Notes under the pieces: model-generated
Databases searched by the model: none
What the model saw: only the letters and a program-made list of their open reading frames with translations
Told to the model about the DNA's origin: nothing
In this document: one piece after another, positions 6,292-7,184 of the stretch
Layout: every line of letters begins with the position of its first letter
Numbering within the stretch: position 1 is the stretch's first letter
Translations under genes and position numbers: made by a program
Assembly (NCBI GenBank): GCA_013696535.1
Contig: JACCYI010000267.1
Span: 1-7,184, forward strand
Reading direction: 5' to 3'
DNA from: Solirubrobacterales bacterium
GTDB lineage: Bacteria > Actinomycetota > Thermoleophilia > Solirubrobacterales > Solirubrobacteraceae
DNA: 7,184 nt

Positions 6292-6515
6292 GAGCGCGGG
6301 TGCTCATCCGGCCCAAGGCAGGGATTCTCGACCCGCAGGGCCAGACCGTCGAGCGCGCGCTGCCGGCGCTTGGCTTCGAGGGCGTGCGCAACGTCCACGT
6401 CGGCCGGCTCATCGAGCTGGACGTGGAGGATCCGGCCCGGCTGCCCGAGATGTGCGAGGCACTGCTGGCCAATCCGCTGATCGAGGACTACTCGATCGAG
6501 ACCTCTGGGCCGTGA
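6288..6515 (+). CDS. purS: FGAM synthase subunit PurS
   Basis: PurS is the small structural subunit of the three-part FGAM synthase, which with PurQ (glutaminase) and PurL (synthetase) converts FGAR to FGAM; it is thought to hold PurQ and PurL together. The 75 residues are typical. The family pattern is visible: RARVLIRPKAGILDPQGQTV (2-21), the helix RALPALGF, the strand VRNVHVGRLIELDV and the closing helix with LANPLIEDYSIE. The protein forms a compact ferredoxin-like fold with no catalytic residues of its own. It starts on ATG overlapping the purC stop and ends overlapping the purQ GTG (GTGA), so the three genes are likely translated as a coupled block. There is no independent ribosome site of note. 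Confidence 0.96.
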   Translation: MRARVLIRPKAGILDPQGQTVERALPALGFEGVRNVHVGRLIELDVEDPARLPEMCEALLANPLIEDYSIETSGP

Positions 6516-7184
6516 AGTTCGGGATCATCCGCTTTCCCGGTTCGTGCGACGAGCGCGACGCCCTGGTGGCCGCGTCCAAGGTCGGCGACGCCGAGATCCT
6601 GTGGCATCAGGACCAGGGGCTCGGAGGAGTCGACGCGGTGATCGTGCCCGGCGGATTCTCGTACGGCGACCATCTGCGCGTGGGCGCGATCGCGCGCTTC
6701 TCGCCGATCATGACCGCGGTGGACCGATTCGCCCGCTCGGGCGGGCCCGTGCTCGGCATCTGCAACGGCTTCCAGGTCCTCTGTGAGGCCGGGCTGCTGC
6801 CGGGCGCGCTGCTGCCAAACACCTCCCTGCGCTTTATCTGCCGCCAGGTCGAGCTCGAAGTGGTGAACCCTGAGACGGCGTGGACGCGCAGCTGCGTGCC
6901 CGGCGAGCGCCTGTCCGTCCCGGTCAAGCACACGACCGGGCGCTACTACGCCCCCGAGCCGGTGCTCGAGGAGATGGCCGTGCACGGGCAGATCGTGCTG
7001 CGCTATGTGCCCGGCGAGAACCCCAACGGCTCCGTCGGCGATATCGCGGGCGTGGCCAACGCCGCGGGCAACGTCGTCGGGCTGATGCCGCACCCCGAGC
7101 ACGCCATCGACAAGCTCACCGGGACCGGCACCGACGGCATCGGCTTCTTCCTCAGCCTGCTGGGCACGTTGCGCGGAGTCCCCG
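6512..7184 (+). CDS. purQ: FGAM synthase subunit PurQ (class I glutamine amidotransferase), 3' end outside window
   Basis: I read 224 codons from the GTG at 6512 with no stop; the family is about 220-235 residues, so only a few are missing. PurQ hydrolyses glutamine and channels ammonia to PurL. The triad is intact: C84 in GPVLGICNGFQVLCEAG, and H194 and E196 in GLMPHPEH. The oxyanion strand VPGGFSYGDHLRVGAIARFSP and the SLRF region are also typical. Two local variants show: the start reads RFPGSCDERDAL where FPGSNCD is common, and the AHGEG(N/R)YY stretch known from other PurQ proteins reads KHTTGRYYAPE. The GTG start overlaps the purS stop by 4 bases and leaves the usual N-terminus KFGIIRFPG. 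PurL is expected next, beyond the window. Confidence 0.96.
   Translation, partial: MKFGIIRFPGSCDERDALVAASKVGDAEILWHQDQGLGGVDAVIVPGGFSYGDHLRVGAIARFSPIMTAVDRFARSGGPVLGICNGFQVLCEAGLLPGALLPNTSLRFICRQVELEVVNPETAWTRSCVPGERLSVPVKHTTGRYYAPEPVLEEMAVHGQIVLRYVPGENPNGSVGDIAGVANAAGNVVGLMPHPEHAIDKLTGTGTDGIGFFLSLLGTLRGVP

Overview
This high-GC window holds most of a de novo purine (IMP) biosynthesis operon, read rightward, preceded by a small GYD-domain gene and a divergent, truncated gene for a secreted protein. The order purD-purE-purB-(M24 peptidase)-purC-purS-purQ, the separate PurS and PurQ subunits (so a small-type PurL is expected just downstream), GTG and TTG starts, 4-base stop/start overlaps and strong G/C third-position bias suggest a high-GC Gram-positive. 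The style of the secreted protein and several motif variants resemble what I recall of Thermoleophilia (Solirubrobacterales or Gaiellales). That placement is inference; no rRNA or marker gene is present to fix it.

Layout. Bases 1-675 (minus): N-terminal 225 residues of an exported protein with two IPT/TIG-like segments, cut by the window edge. Bases 676-780: divergent intergenic region with a clear ribosome binding site for the next gene. Bases 781-1062: 93-residue GYD-domain protein. Bases 1063-1194: non-coding spacer, mostly filled by an imperfect 45-bp tandem repeat and ending in a possible -10 box just before a TTG start. Bases 1195-2457 purD, 2454-2969 purE, 2976-4256 purB, 4283-5401 M24-family metallopeptidase, 5413-6291 purC, 6288-6515 purS, 6512-7184 purQ (3' end beyond the window). 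purD/purE, purC/purS and purS/purQ overlap by 4 bases; the other gaps in the operon are 6, 26 and 11 bases.

How the genes work together. PurD makes GAR from phosphoribosylamine. PurS and PurQ, with an unseen PurL, form FGAM synthase. PurE supplies CAIR, PurC condenses it with aspartate to SAICAR, and PurB releases AICAR and later also forms AMP from adenylosuccinate. PurF, PurM, PurN/T, PurH and PurK are not in the window. The M24 peptidase is the only non-purine enzyme in the run.

I found no convincing new biological system; this is mainly core metabolism. The points most worth a second look are a PurE in which the conserved histidine of the GGAAHLPG loop is alanine and which has no adjacent purK, the metallopeptidase embedded in the operon, the 45-bp repeat before purD, and a triple CCATGAA repeat that places three ATGs at the purC start.
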